Of a DNA stretch of 64,000 bases, positions 11,363-21,781 are shown piece by piece. A model generated the notes under the pieces. That model made no database searches and was not told the DNA's origin. It saw only the letters and a list, made by a program, of their open reading frames with translations. The DNA lies in assembly GCA_009763385.1 (NCBI GenBank), contig CM019828.1:19496822-19560821 (forward strand). The letters are read 5' to 3'. This DNA is from Coix lacryma-jobi var. lacryma-jobi (taxonomy: Eukaryota; Streptophyta; Magnoliopsida; Poales; Poaceae). Within the stretch, counting starts at the first letter, position 1, and the number at the start of each line of letters is the position of its first letter. Position numbers and translations under genes: made by a program.

Positions 11363-11819
11363 ATACAGAAGCCATCAACGCGAAATCACGAATTCATGTC
11401 TCTGCGTCCTTCGCCAAATCCTGTAACATGGAGTACTTACACAAAACAACACTGTTGTGTGTCCATGACAAGTGTACAGTTTGATGGAGCAATGTGTGGT
11501 CAAAGCACTGATGAATATGTCGATGATTCTCTTTTCAGTAGCATATATCACTAGGAACAGGAAGGATCTGAGTGCGTTCGGATGTGGTTATTTGAGGTAA
11601 GTTTTTTCCTCCTCTCTGATGAGAAATCAAAAGCTTATGCATCAATTTTCCTTGCTGGTAATGATATGATAAATCTAAGATACACGACAAAAAAAAGACA
11701 CCTGAAGTTGACCCGTATTTCTGTTCTGCAGCTTTTGATCTTTTCTATGCAAGCCAACATTATATGTTCATTTCTAGGGCAAATTTTTTTCTCTGTCACA
11801 TTGAATATTGCGGCCCAAG
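11363..11819. other. No gene recognised
   Basis: Flanking DNA between the CACTA right end and a MITE. Overlapping plus-strand frames of 60-80 codons lack recognisable domains. Confidence 0.45.
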
Positions 11820-12055
11820 TTTAGTCTATGAAAAATATAATAATTAAAAAACTAATTTTTCAGCCAGAGACTAATTCACGAGACGAATCTATTAAACTTA
11901 ATTAGTTCATGATTTGACAATATGGTGCTACACTAATGATGGATTAATTTACCTTAATAGATTCGTCTTGTTAATTAGCATATGACCATGTAATTAATTT
12001 TATAATTAATTTATTTTTAATAAAGTAAATTAGTGTCGTAATATTCTATGTGACA
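11820..12055. mobile_element. Foldback MITE, grass-type, family not assigned
   Basis: Contains a perfect 15-bp inverted repeat, agacgaatctattaa at 11881-11895 and its complement at 11954-11968, around atgatttgacaatatggtg. This layout is typical of a very common grass MITE. The outer arms (ttagtctatgaaaa and the ttctatgtgacat side) are diverged. Non-coding. Related to the element at 5265-5586. Confidence 0.55.
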
Positions 12056-12251
12056 TGGGCACATGGCTAGAAATATTTGCCAGGAAACGAACAACAAGCC
12101 AGCCTGTGCGTCTTGCCCTGAAGTGGAGTCCAAACCAGCCTGCATGCTGTCATTGCTGTGCGGCTGTGCCTCCGATCCCTAACATGTCCTTAAATCCTAA
12201 CAACAATGGCAACACAGTCCCTAACGATGCAAGTGAAGTGACCGACACCAT
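12056..12251 (+). promoter_or_regulatory. Detached upstream region of the DUF716 pseudogene
   Basis: This segment ends in accat (12247-12251), the target duplication of the Copia element. It continues at 16784 as accatgatctatttaag just before the DUF716 remnant. It therefore was the DNA directly upstream of that gene's TATA-like box before the 4.5-kb insertion. No individual motif is assigned. Confidence 0.55.
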
Positions 12252-12517
12252 TGTTAGAAATAGTTTGTGTCGTGTTGATGTAAATCTTGGGTAAGACGGC
12301 ATGAGAGTCCTGATTGTATATAGGTTTACTATTAATAGAATATGTAAAATAGGAATTGTTGTATAGGTTCCTAGAAACATGAGACTCTCATGCCATGATC
12401 ACCGGAGATTGTTGCCTTGTATACGAGCTGCTATTAGCATATAAATCAACACGTACAGCGCACCTGGCTATCATCTTGCCAAGCGCTTCCATCATCTGCC
12501 CTCTGTATTTTTCTACA
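12252..12517 (+). repeat. Copia-1 5' LTR
   Basis: 266 bp, starting TGTTAGAAATAG and ending TTTTTCTACA. It holds the 15-bp palindrome catgagactctcatg near 12379, and agcatataaatc (about 12436) as the TATA-like box. It appears identical to the 3' copy. Confidence 0.93.
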
Positions 12518-12531
12518 TGGTATACGGAGCC
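12518..12531 (+). promoter_or_regulatory. Copia-1 primer binding site
   Basis: tggtatacggagcc directly follows the LTR and resembles the initiator-tRNA-Met site TGGTATCAGAGC, with a few changes. Position and sequence fit a plus-strand Copia. Confidence 0.7.
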
Positions 12532-12563
12532 ACAAAAACTCAATAGATCTAATTGCTGCCATC

Positions 12564-15500
12564 ATGTCTTCTTCGACCCTCCATCCCAACCCTCTCTCGG
12601 CCGGCGCTGTGATAGAGAAGCTTACCAGGAGCAATCACTCCATCTGGGAAGCCCAGGTACTCTCGGCCGTGCGTGGTGCTCGTTTGTACGGCCATCTCAC
12701 TGGTGCCTCTCCGCCGCCGGTGAAGGAGATTGCGGACAAGGATGGCAAGAAGACCTTCAACCCGACGTTCGAAGAGTGGGAGGCACGGGATCAGCAGATC
12801 CTCAGCTTCCTTCTCACTTCCGTCTCTCCGGGCATTCTCAGCCACATCGCCAAGACGAGGACGACGGCTGATGCATGGGCTAAGCTTGAGGCAATGTTTG
12901 CCTCACAAACCCGTGCACGCGCGGTAAATCTGCGCATCTCCCTCGCCAATACCAAGAAAGGTAACTCATCTGCTACTGATTATTTCACCAAGATGAAAAG
13001 TTTTAGCGATGAGATGGCGGCCGCGGGACGACCAATCACTGATGACGAGCTGGTTGAGTACATACTCACTGGCTTGCCCGCGGAATATGAGTCATTGGTT
13101 ACCTCTCTTGTCACAAGTGTGGAATCGGTGAGCATCGACGAACTGTATTCACAGCTCCTCAACCACGAGATCAGATTGGATCTAGTCCAAGGCGGTGACC
13201 AGAGCTCGGCCAATATGGCCGGTCGTGGAGGAGGTCGCGGTAATAATCGTGGCCATGGTGGTCTCTATCGTGGACGTGGGCGCGGCCCTCCAATTGGTGC
13301 CTCCCGTGGCCGTGGTCGTAGCCAAAGGAGCAACCAGCAAGGTGGCGGCTCCAACAACAAGAAGCAGGACAAACCGATCTGTCAGGTGTGCTTCAAGGAG
13401 GGGCACACTGCAGCTCGTTGTTGGCACCGCTTCGATGAAGACTTCGTTCCTGAAGAAAGGCATGCAGCAGTGGCAACCGGTTCATACAACATCGACACCA
13501 ACTGGTACACCGACAGCGGCTCCACTGATCACATCACCAGCGAGTTAGAGAAACTCTCCATGCGTGAGAAGTACAACGGTGGTGATCAGATCCACACCGC
13601 AAACGGTGCAGGTATGGCAATTAAACATGTTGGTCAATCTACTATTGTTACCCCTAGCCGCAATCTCCAGCTAAAAAATATTCTGCATGTACCTAAGGCT
13701 TCCAAGAATCTTGTTTCAGTTCATCGATTTACTTCTGATAACTCTGCCTACATGGAATTTCACCCCACCTATTTTTTGGTTAAGGACCAGGCAACCAAGA
13801 AAACTCTGCTTAAAGGTCGATGTCATCGGGGGCTATATCCTCTTCCTTCACCGCCAAAACAAGTCCTCTCGGCGTCTCGCCCGTCCCTGTCTCGATGGCA
13901 TGAACGACTAGGACATCCAGCTTCCCCGATTGTTCATCGCATCGTCAACAATAATAGCCTTTCATTTGCTTCAGAGTCCAATAATGAGCATGTGTGCGAT
14001 GCTTGTCAACAAGCAAAAGCACGTCAATTGCCCTATCCTAAGTCAGTGAGTCAATCTAGTGCTCCTTTAGATCTTGTGTTCTCTGATGTGTGGGGTCAAG
14101 CTATCGAGTCTGTTGGCAGAAAGCAGTATTATGTTAGTTTTATCGATGATTACAGCAAGTTTACCTGGATCTACCTCATTAAATATAAGTCTGAAGTCTT
14201 TGAGAAATTTCGTGATTTTCAGAACCTAGTTGAAAGGTTGCTTGATCGAAAAATAAAAGCCGTCCAAACTGATTGGGGCGGTGAATATCAAAGGCTTAAC
14301 TCCTTTTTTACTAAAATTGGCATCTCGCATCATGTTTCATGTCCACATGCGCACCAACAAAATGGTGCCGCAGAGCGCAAACATCGGCACATCGTTGAAG
14401 TTGGTCTAGCTCTTCTATCGTGCGCCAGTATGCCACTAAAATTCTGGGACGAAGCGTTCCTCACAGCCACATATCTCATCAATCGCCTTCCTAGTGCAGT
14501 TATCAATTTTACTACGCCCCTAGAGCGCCTCTTTGATCAAAAACCAGATTACTCCTCCCTACGGACGTTTGGTTGTGCCTGTTGGCCCAACCTTCGCCCA
14601 TATAATGCCCATAAACTCCAGTTCCGCTCTAAGAGATGCGTCTTTCTGGGTTACAGTAATCTTCACAAGGGGTATAAATGCCTGGACGCTGCATCTGGGC
14701 GTGTCTATATCTCTAGAGACGTCACATTCGATGAAACAATTTTTCCTTTTGCCGAGATGCATCCCAATGCGGGTGCTCGTCTACGCTCGGAGATCCTCCT
14801 GTTATCTTCTGATTCCGTGGCTACCAAAGGGGACAGTAGTCTAGATGATCAACATGTTAATTTGCCTATTATTTGTCCTAATGAATTTAACAATACTGGT
14901 GAAGATTCTAGTTTGCCTCAGGTGCCACGTACAAACAATATCACTGTTGGGAGCAGCAACACAGATCATGGAGACGATCCCCAGCTGATTTCTACGGCCG
15001 GATCAACATCGGTCCAGCTGCATAGGCCTCTTTTGCCGAACTCTGCGCCCACGTCGCCAGGAGGGTCTGGCAGCCAGCCGACTGCGCCTAATTTAGGCGC
15101 GGGAACAACGCCTCCTGATGCCGCAACGCGGAGTCCGGGGGAGATTTCCACGGGTGGATTCAGTACACCAGAAGAGGTCACAGCTCCTTTGCGACTGGTA
15201 ACAAGGCTCCAGCATGGCATTCAAAAGAAGAAAATTTATACTGATGGCACAGTCAGATACGGGATGTTAACGAGCATTGGTGAACCAACTGATCCTACTG
15301 ATGCACTTCAGGATAAAAATTGGAAACAGGCCATGAACTCTGAATATGAAGCACTGATGAGGAACAAGACATGGCACCTAGTTCCGCCACATAGGGGAAC
15401 CAATATTATAGGGTGCAAATGGGTGTATAAAATCAAGAGAAAGTCTGATGGGAGTCTAGATCATTACAAGGCTCGCCTTGTTGCCAAGGGCTTCAAGCAA

Positions 15501-15749
15501 AGGTACGGAATTGATTATGAAGATACATTCAGTCCAGTAATTAAGGCTGCAACTATTCGAGTTATATTGTCTCTAGCTGTATCTTGTGGATGGTCTCTTC
15601 GCCAACTCGATGTACAAAATGCATTTTTACATGGACTCTTAGAAGAAGATGTATACATGCATCAACCTCCTGGTTTTGAGGATCCAAACCGGCCTAACCA
15701 TGTGTGCAAACTTGATAAAGCTTTATATGGGTTGAAGCAAGCTCCTTGA
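12564..15749 (+). pseudogene. Copia-1 gag-pol, first part (gag, PR, IN, start of RT)
   Basis: A single 1061-codon frame. The N-terminal UBN2-type gag is followed by an RG-rich stretch and a CCHC zinc knuckle (CQVCFKEGHTAARC from residue 273). The protease motif TDSGSTDH has Asp 317. The GAG-pre-integrase zinc finger starts with HERLGH near 446. Integrase has DVWG, QTDWGGEY and the Glu of NGAAERKH. RT starts KWVYKIKR. The frame stops at TGA 15747-15749, where relatives read through GLKQAP-x-AWY; a single C-to-T change in an Arg codon explains it. The start is the first ATG after the PBS and gives the expected gag N-terminus. Confidence 0.9.
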
Positions 15750-15963
15750 GCATGGTACTCCAGATTAAGTGAACGATTGATTCAATTGGGGTTTAAAGCA
15801 TCCAAGGCTGACACATCCTTGTTTTTCTTTAGTAAGGGAGGCATCACAATGTTTGTTCTTGTTTACGTTGATGACATAATTGTGGCGAGTTCCACCGAGC
15901 AAGCAACAAGTGCATTACTTCGAGATCTTAAAGAACAGTTTGCATTGAAGGACTTGGGAGGCT
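15750..15963 (+). pseudogene. Copia-1 RT, middle part after the stop
   Basis: The same frame continues after the nonsense codon and includes the intact RT catalytic motif YVDD at 15864-15875. It runs to LKDLGG, where the family normally continues with a conserved YFLG-type segment that is missing here. Confidence 0.85.
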
Positions 15964-16506
15964 GTGAAAAGAATATTAAGGTATATAAAACAGTGCACTG
16001 GACTCGGGCTAAAGATTCATAGGTCGGTTTCCACACTAGTAAGCGCCTTCTCAGATACTGACTGGGCAGGTTGTGTAGATGACAGGAAATCTACCGGAGG
16101 ATTTGCAGTTTTTCTAGGAACTAATTTAGTGTCTTGGAGTGCTCGCAAGCAATCTACCGTCTCTAGATCCAGTACTGAAGCAGAGTATAAAGCAATAGCT
16201 AATGCTACGGCAGAGGTTATGTGGATACAGACTTTGTTACATGAGATAGGTGTGAAGAGTCCTAATGCTGCCAAATTATGGTGTGACAATCTAGGCGCCA
16301 AATATCTTTCAAGCAATCCTATGTTTCATGCTAGAACAAAACACATTGAGGTGGACTACCATTTTGTGAGAGATCGAGTCAAGCAGAAACGTTTGGAAAT
16401 TGACTTTATCTCCTCCAAGGATCAAGTAGCTGATGGATTCACCAAGGCTTTGCCTGTGAGGCTAGTCGAGAATTTCAAGATCAATCTCAACTTAACCAAG
16501 TTATGA
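15964..16506 (+). pseudogene. Copia-1 RNase H and C-terminus, after a deletion
   Basis: The frame begins within VKRILRYIK and carries the RNase H core: SDTDWAGC, STEAEY, WCDN and KHIEVDYHFVRD, ending at a stop at 16504-16506. It is out of frame with the upstream part. Roughly 130 residues between LKDLGG and VKRIL are absent compared with Copia relatives, so the deletion removed the end of RT and changed the frame. Confidence 0.85.
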
Positions 16507-16517
16507 TTGAGGGAGAC
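16505..16517 (+). promoter_or_regulatory. Copia-1 polypurine tract
   Basis: gattgagggagac abuts the 3' LTR and is purine-rich, as expected for the plus-strand primer of a Copia element. Confidence 0.7.
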
Positions 16518-16783
16518 TGTTAGAAATAGTTTGTGTCGTGTTGATGTAAATCTTGGGTAAGACGGCATGAGAGTCCTGATTGTATATAGGTTTACTATTA
16601 ATAGAATATGTAAAATAGGAATTGTTGTATAGGTTCCTAGAAACATGAGACTCTCATGCCATGATCACCGGAGATTGTTGCCTTGTATACGAGCTGCTAT
16701 TAGCATATAAATCAACACGTACAGCGCACCTGGCTATCATCTTGCCAAGCGCTTCCATCATCTGCCCTCTGTATTTTTCTACA
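16518..16783 (+). repeat. Copia-1 3' LTR
   Basis: 266 bp, apparently identical to the 5' LTR, followed directly by the target duplication accat. Confidence 0.93.
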
Positions 16784-16791
16784 ACCATGAT

Positions 16792-16800
16792 CTATTTAAG
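16792..16800 (+). promoter_or_regulatory. TATA-like box of the DUF716 pseudogene
   Basis: ctatttaag lies 80 bp before the ATG at 16880, a normal distance for a plant core promoter with a short leader. The Copia-1 insertion point is 8 bp upstream of the box. Confidence 0.55.
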
Positions 16801-16879
16801 CCACTGCAAGTCTGCAAACCAACACGATCGAACACACCAAGCGATCGACCAGCACGGCGTCTGAGCCAAGTTTTATGCC

Positions 16880-17692
16880 ATGGGCACCTTCCTTGGCCAC
16901 TTCCTGCCCGAACACCATCAAGGGCTACAAGCTCAATGGCGCCTCGGGCTTCCGCTCGGCCACCTGGTTCCCGTTCCCGTCGCCGCTGCCCGGCCTGAGG
17001 CACCTGGAGCTCTACCTCCTGCTCACGACCAGCTCGTGGACCTCCCCATCCTCACGCTCTGCCTCCAACCGGACACAGCCTCGAGCGGCGGGGTCGGCGA
17101 CGTGGTGACCCTTCTCCGTGCTCGCCATCGTCGACCAGCTCGTCGACCTCCCCATCCTCACGCTCTGCCTCCAACCGGACAGCCTCGAGCGGCGGGGTCG
17201 GCGACGTGGTGACCGCGCTCGCCGCGTCGGTGTTCGGACAGGAGCTGTTCCTGCTCCGGCTCCACTCGGCTGCTGCAGCTGGTGGCGGCGGCATCCCTCG
17301 TCACCACCGCCGCCAGCGCCGTCCTGCCGAGGAGCTTCGCCGTGGCGGTGGTGCGGTCGTCGTCGGTGCTGCTCCAGGGCGTGTGGTTCATGGCCATGAG
17401 CTTCGCGCTGTGGGTGCCGGCGCTTGTGCCGGCCGGGTGCCGCGGCGTGGATGGGAGCGCGGTGGCGTGCGCGACGGAGGCGGCGGCACGGAGGGCGGTG
17501 GTGATGGCCAACCTGCAGTTCAGCTTGGCGCTCGCCGCCGTCTGGGTCGTCACAGCGTACCTGTGCCTCAGGGTGGACTCCTGCCGGTGCTTGGACTACA
17601 TGCAGCTTCAGACGCCGCCCAGCGGCGGCGTGGTCGCCGGCGACGGGGATGCGTCGCAGAAGCATGTCTTTCCTGTCGAAGAGCACGTGTAG
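16880..17692 (+). pseudogene. DUF716 / TMEM45-family membrane protein, broken
   Basis: Pieces of one protein occur in order but in different frames. MGTFLGHFLP (16880) is the family N-terminus. KGYKLNGASGFRSATWFPFP and GLRHLELYLLL follow in another frame. VVTALAASVFGQELFLLRLH lies at 17206-17265, and LLQLVAAASLVTT onward at 17273, with the conserved LLQGVWFMAMSFALWVPALV and ANLQFSLALAAVW. The stop is at 17690-17692. Family members are about 280-320 residues with several membrane spans. Here short segments are missing (after the N-terminus, after LYLLL, and after LRLHS) and an 82-84-bp segment is duplicated. The function of the family is poorly known. High GC contrasts with the flanks and is typical of grass genes. 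The frame cannot encode a full protein. Confidence 0.82.
17027..17214 (+). repeat. Local tandem duplication inside the DUF716 pseudogene
   Basis: A segment at 17027-17110 recurs at 17133-17214 with only a few changes, including a 2-bp deletion (ggacacagcc versus ggacagcc). A 22-bp spacer separates them. The duplication adds to the frame disruption. Confidence 0.9.
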
Positions 17693-18480
17693 AAGAAAGT
17701 TGTCAGTGCTTGATCACTTGTTCGCCTGTCTGGGATAATGTGGTCGTTGCACGTGTAGGGTCGTGTCGCTTTTGTAAGTGAGTGTGCGTGCAACAGCTGC
17801 ACGTACATTGGGATTGGGTTGCCAATGAGACGGGCCTGTTATGGGCCAAAATTTAGCTGGGGCGTGATACAAGTCCAGTCCACCTTCAAAAATAAATGTG
17901 AATGTGTGTATATTTGCACCCCGTCCGAGCATATTTCTCCTTTTAGAACGTTTTTTTTGAAACATTTTTTTCTATTGTTGCGACATCTGTATGTTCGACC
18001 AACAAAAGTCCCACAAAACGAGGGCCGAAAGAACCGCTGCATATTCTAGCAGAAAAAAAAAAACTGTTCCACGAAGAAATAAAATTAGTGTACAAGAAGT
18101 AAACATGTTGGACTTGGTGCGACATAAAGCATTCTATTCTAGCGCATACGCGACATATATTATGCACCTGTATTTCGTAATAGCAACATGGGGAAAGATG
18201 AGAAGTATATTTTTTTTTACTAGCAACAAGAAATAGAAATGTTGTTTTAAATTATAAGATTTTGAGATTATAAATAGTTTCAAATCAAAAACTTATCTAC
18301 TATGGTTATATAGATCATGTCAGTCAATGACTATAATTTGATATAAAGTTCGTCTTCATCTAAATTAATATGAAAAGATTATAAAATAGTTTTATATGCA
18401 ACTATTTTTAGATATGAATATCTTAAGATGTCTGGTTTTTTTAATTACACAATACAACACAGACTGACACAAATGCGTGT
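17693..18480. other. Pseudogene 3' flank, no further gene
   Basis: GC content falls back to the local A/T-rich level. Short frames on both strands have no recognisable domains. The first 100 bases may be the old 3' untranslated region. Confidence 0.5.
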
Positions 18481-18489
18481 ACACTCATC

Positions 18490-18703
18490 AAAGACAGACA
18501 CTTAGAATGACCGCTTCTATTAATAACAATTTCTAGAGTGAGGTATTTGTAAATTAACAACTACCAAAGAATAACAGTCTTAAACAATTTTTAGAGGCAG
18601 CCGTTTGCTTGGAGACCGCCCATTTTTTATGGAGGCGGTTGCTAATTATGACCGTCTCTGTTTATTAAAGAGATTGTGCTCTAAAATTAATTTTGTGGTA
18701 GTG
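18490..18703 (+). mobile_element. CACTA terminus (right end)
   Basis: The segment ends aattttgtggtagtg; inverted, this reads CACTACCACAAAATT, a standard CACTA terminus. Upstream lie repeated motifs (tttttagaggcagccg, ggaggcggttgc) in both orientations, as in subterminal regions. A left end was not found between the DUF716 remnant and here, so the element is short or truncated. Confidence 0.6.
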
Positions 18704-19129
18704 TAAGAGCATCTCCAACCGTTTTGCATTTGAGCTTTATATTTGTATTTTTGCCAAAAAGTTGAAAATTCTCATATACAACCGTTTTGCATTTGGACTT
18801 TGCATTTTTATCAACTTGGCAAATTCCTGGGCTCACTAGGAATATATGCGAGTCCCTCCCGACTTGGCATCCGCCCCCGCGCGGCTTCGGCGCGTGACTT
18901 CCGCGCGCGACCACGAACCTCGCGATCCATCTCACGCCGCCGCCGTTTCTTCGCGCCAAGTTGAAAACATCGACGTTCTTCCTCCAGTGTCCAGCAACCT
19001 TCATCATTTGGTCTTCGTTCTTCTTTGAGGTACTCCATGGATCCAATCTCGAATTGTTCCTCTACGTGTTCCATTGTTCCTAGGGTTATTTTTCCGGGAA
19101 ACCATGGGTACGGCACCTAGAAAGACATG

Positions 19130-19570
19130 GCGGGATTGGAGGATGGGACAGCCGGCTACAGCAAGGTCGTTGTCGGCTTGGTGGAAGAGGAGGCCCACCG
19201 TGACCAATGGATGGCCGGCTTAGGGGAGGGCATGGCCAGCTGTGGAGGATTTTGGCTGCCTGTACGGAGGTTTCGGCCAACTGTGGGTGGTCACGGTCGG
19301 CTGGGAGGTTGGTTCGGCTGGCTGTGCAGAGGTGATGGCCGGCTGGGAGGTTGGTTCGGTTGGCTGCTCTGATTGCCGATCATGTGTACAAGATGGCCGG
19401 CTGTGAGGAGGGGATGGTCGGCCGTGGGTCGGTTTTGGCTGGCTGTGGTGAGGTTTCAGTCGGCTGTGGGGAGGGCACGACCGGCCGTGCTGCTGTGAGA
19501 TTGCCAGTCATGTGCAGGGTTTGGCCGGTTGTGAGCAGGGTATAGCCGGCTATCATACTGTCTTCGTCGG
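19130..19570 (+). repeat. Degenerate G-rich minisatellite within the Harbinger element
   Basis: Many imperfect copies of ggccggctgtggagg, spaced irregularly, including a nearly exact pair around ggctgggaggttggttcgg (about 19297 and 19338). Frames across it read as low-complexity Gly/Trp-rich peptides and are unlikely to be real genes. Confidence 0.6.
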
Positions 19571-19755
19571 CTGTGGGTATGGCATTGACGGCTATTTTAA
19601 CATTTGTCAATTTTTTTGTAGATTGTTTCAAATGGAAGACATGGGATTCTATACGGGCATACTCAACTCAAATGCAGATCATATCCCTGGCTTGGACGAC
19701 TTGGACTTTGCAATGACTGCAGAGACCTTCTGAAATTCAAAATGATGTTGTTGAA

Positions 19756-20000
19756 GTGCAGGCATCTGAAGTTGCTGCTAGCCGTCGTGCTGGAAAGTGT
19801 GCATCACATCGTTCCAAAAAATTTGATAAAAATGAAGACAAAGTTATATGCTCAGCTTGGTTGAATACAAGCAAAGATCCCATTCAGGGGGCCAGCCAAA
19901 CTCGTTCATGTTTCTGGAAAAAAATTAAAGCATGCTATGATGAACACAAGGAGACTACAGTTGTCAGAACAGAGAATTCTGTAATGCATAGTGGAGACCA
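19756..20000 (+). pseudogene. PIF/Harbinger ORF1 (SANT/NAM-like) fragment
   Basis: The fragment includes NEDKVICSAWLNTSKDPIQG, then SCFWKKIKACYDEHK and RTENSVMH, the hallmarks of the Harbinger ORF1 DNA-binding protein that assists the transposase. It breaks where relatives read NSVMH-RWSTIQ and is followed by a stop. N-terminal sequence is missing or diverged. Confidence 0.72.
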
Positions 20001-20183
20001 GTGAAGTACATTGATATCATTATGAGAACTAGGCATCTCAAAAAATGCATGCCAACACCAAAGGTCGTGAGACGCAACAGCTTCTAAAATTATAGTTGGC
20101 TTGTCGACATGCCCCTTGTACTGACCCTGTGATTCAACGGGACAATTCTTCCATGCCCAATGCATACAGTCTGAACGCATCAT
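19997..20183 (-). pseudogene. PIF/Harbinger transposase (DDE_Tnp_4) fragment
   Basis: On the minus strand the frame reads DCMHWAWKNCPVESQG, then GHVDKPTIILEAVASHD, then PSSHNDINVLHWSPL, a textbook stretch of the Harbinger DDE transposase with two of the acidic residues (the D of DCMHW and the D of NDIN). About 60 residues remain. The 5' side is interrupted exactly by the Sire-1 LTR at 20184 and the 3' side is deleted. Confidence 0.85.
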
Positions 20184-21728
20184 TGCCCCAAGTGGGTTTT
20201 GGTGATTGGATGAAACACAAGATTACTGTGACTAACGTGTGTTTTGCAGAAACATGATTGAGTTAGGTCACGGTAATGGTGACGATACGGGCATATGGAG
20301 TTCATGTCCCCTGGCGATGTATATCATTTTGGTTTTAAAAGGACGGACGACAAAGACGGTGGTATACTAGGCTAAGTGTCATATGGTGTTGAAGGACACT
20401 TAGGTAGTCTTAGGTCTTTGTTTTTCCTTTGGCCGTACTATAAAGGGGAGCATGAATCAATAGCTTGACCTAGATGAGTCTATTGAGGTAGGTGTGGTGC
20501 ACACTTGTTATTTCATAGCCCTAGGTAGCTCAGAGAGATGCCTTATGTCGAGAGGATGAATAGTCGTTAAGGCCGCGTCGCGATCCGAGTTGGTTTTTCC
20601 CTTGAGATGGGCATTGGACGCTGGCCTGGTGAGCATCGGACTCGTCTGATGCTCACTCAGACTAGGGTTTAGTTTGGTGCGTGGCATCGGACGCTCCAAT
20701 GTTGCCACATCGGACGCGTCTGTGCCACTGTTCACGTGCGCGTGAATTGGGGCTTGCACCGGACGCTGGCATCGGACGCTGAGGGCCAACGTCCGATGTC
20801 CATGCAGGGAGGTTCCAGAGAGGTCAGAATCACATCGGACGCGTCCTATGCGATGGCATCGGACGCTGCCCAGCGTCCGATGTCACTTTAACATGTCTGA
20901 CAGGTGGTACAGTCGATCGTTGGTCGAGGTCATAGGGGCGTCTGATTCTAGGCATCAGAGCGTCCGATGCCCCCGCAGAAACACCTGTTCGGTGCTCTTT
21001 TGGATGGGCGGTTGGGGGAGTATTTATACTCCTCCCCCTTATCCATTAGAGTGTTCTTGCCACTTCCATCTGCTGAGAGACACATTGTGAGTGTGAGAAA
21101 GTGCAAGAGCCCTATTGAGGTTGAGAGAATAGCTAATTGAGAGAACTAGTGACCTCCTAGTGAGAATTGAGTAGCAAGTGTGCATCCATCCATCTCTTTG
21201 GCCTTGTCTTGGTCAAGTGAGAGTTCTAGCTTGTTACTCTTGGTGATCGGCATCACCTAGACGGCTTGGTGGTGATCGAAGAGCTTGGTGATCATCCGAA
21301 GGCTTTGTGGATGACCAAAGTCAAGTTGTGACCGGTAGCGAGCGATTCACCAGGCCGGAGTGGCGAAGAATCAGCTCGTAGTGAGCACTTGATCCTTGCG
21401 CGGATCAAGGGGGAGCGATACCCTTGCGTGGGTGCTCCAACGAGGACTAGGGGGGTGTGCCGACACCTCGATACCTCGGCAAAAAGATCATCTTCTCATC
21501 TCTACCCCTTTACTTACGCATTTATCTTTGAGCAATTCAATTCCGCAATATACTTTGAATTGCTTTGCTAGAGTAGGAGTGGCATAGACTAGGTCTTTTG
21601 TGCGGTAGAATAGAAAGAAACACACTTCTAGGCATAAGGGGGTTAATTGGGCTTAATAGGTTTTAATTCTTGCTAAAGTTTTAGAAAAGCCCAATTCACC
21701 CCCCCTCTTGGGCATCTTGATCCTTTCA
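20184..21728 (+). repeat. Sire-1 5' LTR
   Basis: It starts tgccccaagtgggttttgg, as in Maximus-type LTRs, and ends tcctttca directly before the PBS. It contains an array of catcggacg/cgtccgatg motifs at about 20595-20970, a TATA-like tatttatac at about 21020, and an oligo-C tract (cacccccc) near its end. Length 1545 bp. Confidence 0.78.
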
Positions 21729-21730
21729 AT

Positions 21731-21743
21731 TGGTATCGGAGCC
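21731..21743 (+). promoter_or_regulatory. Sire-1 primer binding site
   Basis: tggtatcggagcc, complementary to initiator tRNA-Met with one change, two bases after the LTR. Confidence 0.85.
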
Positions 21744-21781
21744 TCGTGCTCTCGATTTATGCTTAACCGCCTAGAGTTAAG

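Larger units (their letters stand above)
12252..16783 (+). mobile_element. Copia LTR retrotransposon (Copia-1), recent but defective
   Basis: The LTRs at 12252-12517 and 16518-16783 (266 bp each) look identical base for base and are bounded by TGTT..TACA. A perfect 5-bp target duplication, accat, flanks them (12247-12251 and 16784-16788). Domain order is gag, protease, integrase, RT, RNase H, as in Copia. The UBN2-type gag, single CCHC knuckle and short LTRs suggest the Ale/Retrofit (Hopscotch) side of Copia. The body has a nonsense codon in RT (TGA 15747-15749) and an internal deletion at about 15960, so this copy cannot encode a full polyprotein. Intact LTRs with a broken body imply recent insertion, possibly copied in trans. 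Confidence 0.93.
18704..20183. mobile_element. PIF/Harbinger element, internally deleted and cut by Sire-1
   Basis: The left end taa-gagcatctccaac fits a Harbinger terminus with a TAA target duplication. Inside are a plus-strand ORF1-type (SANT/NAM-like) fragment and a minus-strand DDE_Tnp_4 transposase fragment pointing towards each other, the normal arrangement for PIF/Harbinger. The region between them is deleted. The transposase is cut at 20183 by the Sire-1 LTR, so its 5' part and the right terminus should lie beyond the nest. Confidence 0.7.

Noticed and set aside
17012..17686. 224-codon open frame on minus across the DUF716 remnant
   Set aside because: It is the antisense shadow of a very GC-rich coding region. 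It is Arg/His-rich with no domain, and the plus strand has a clear protein family match.
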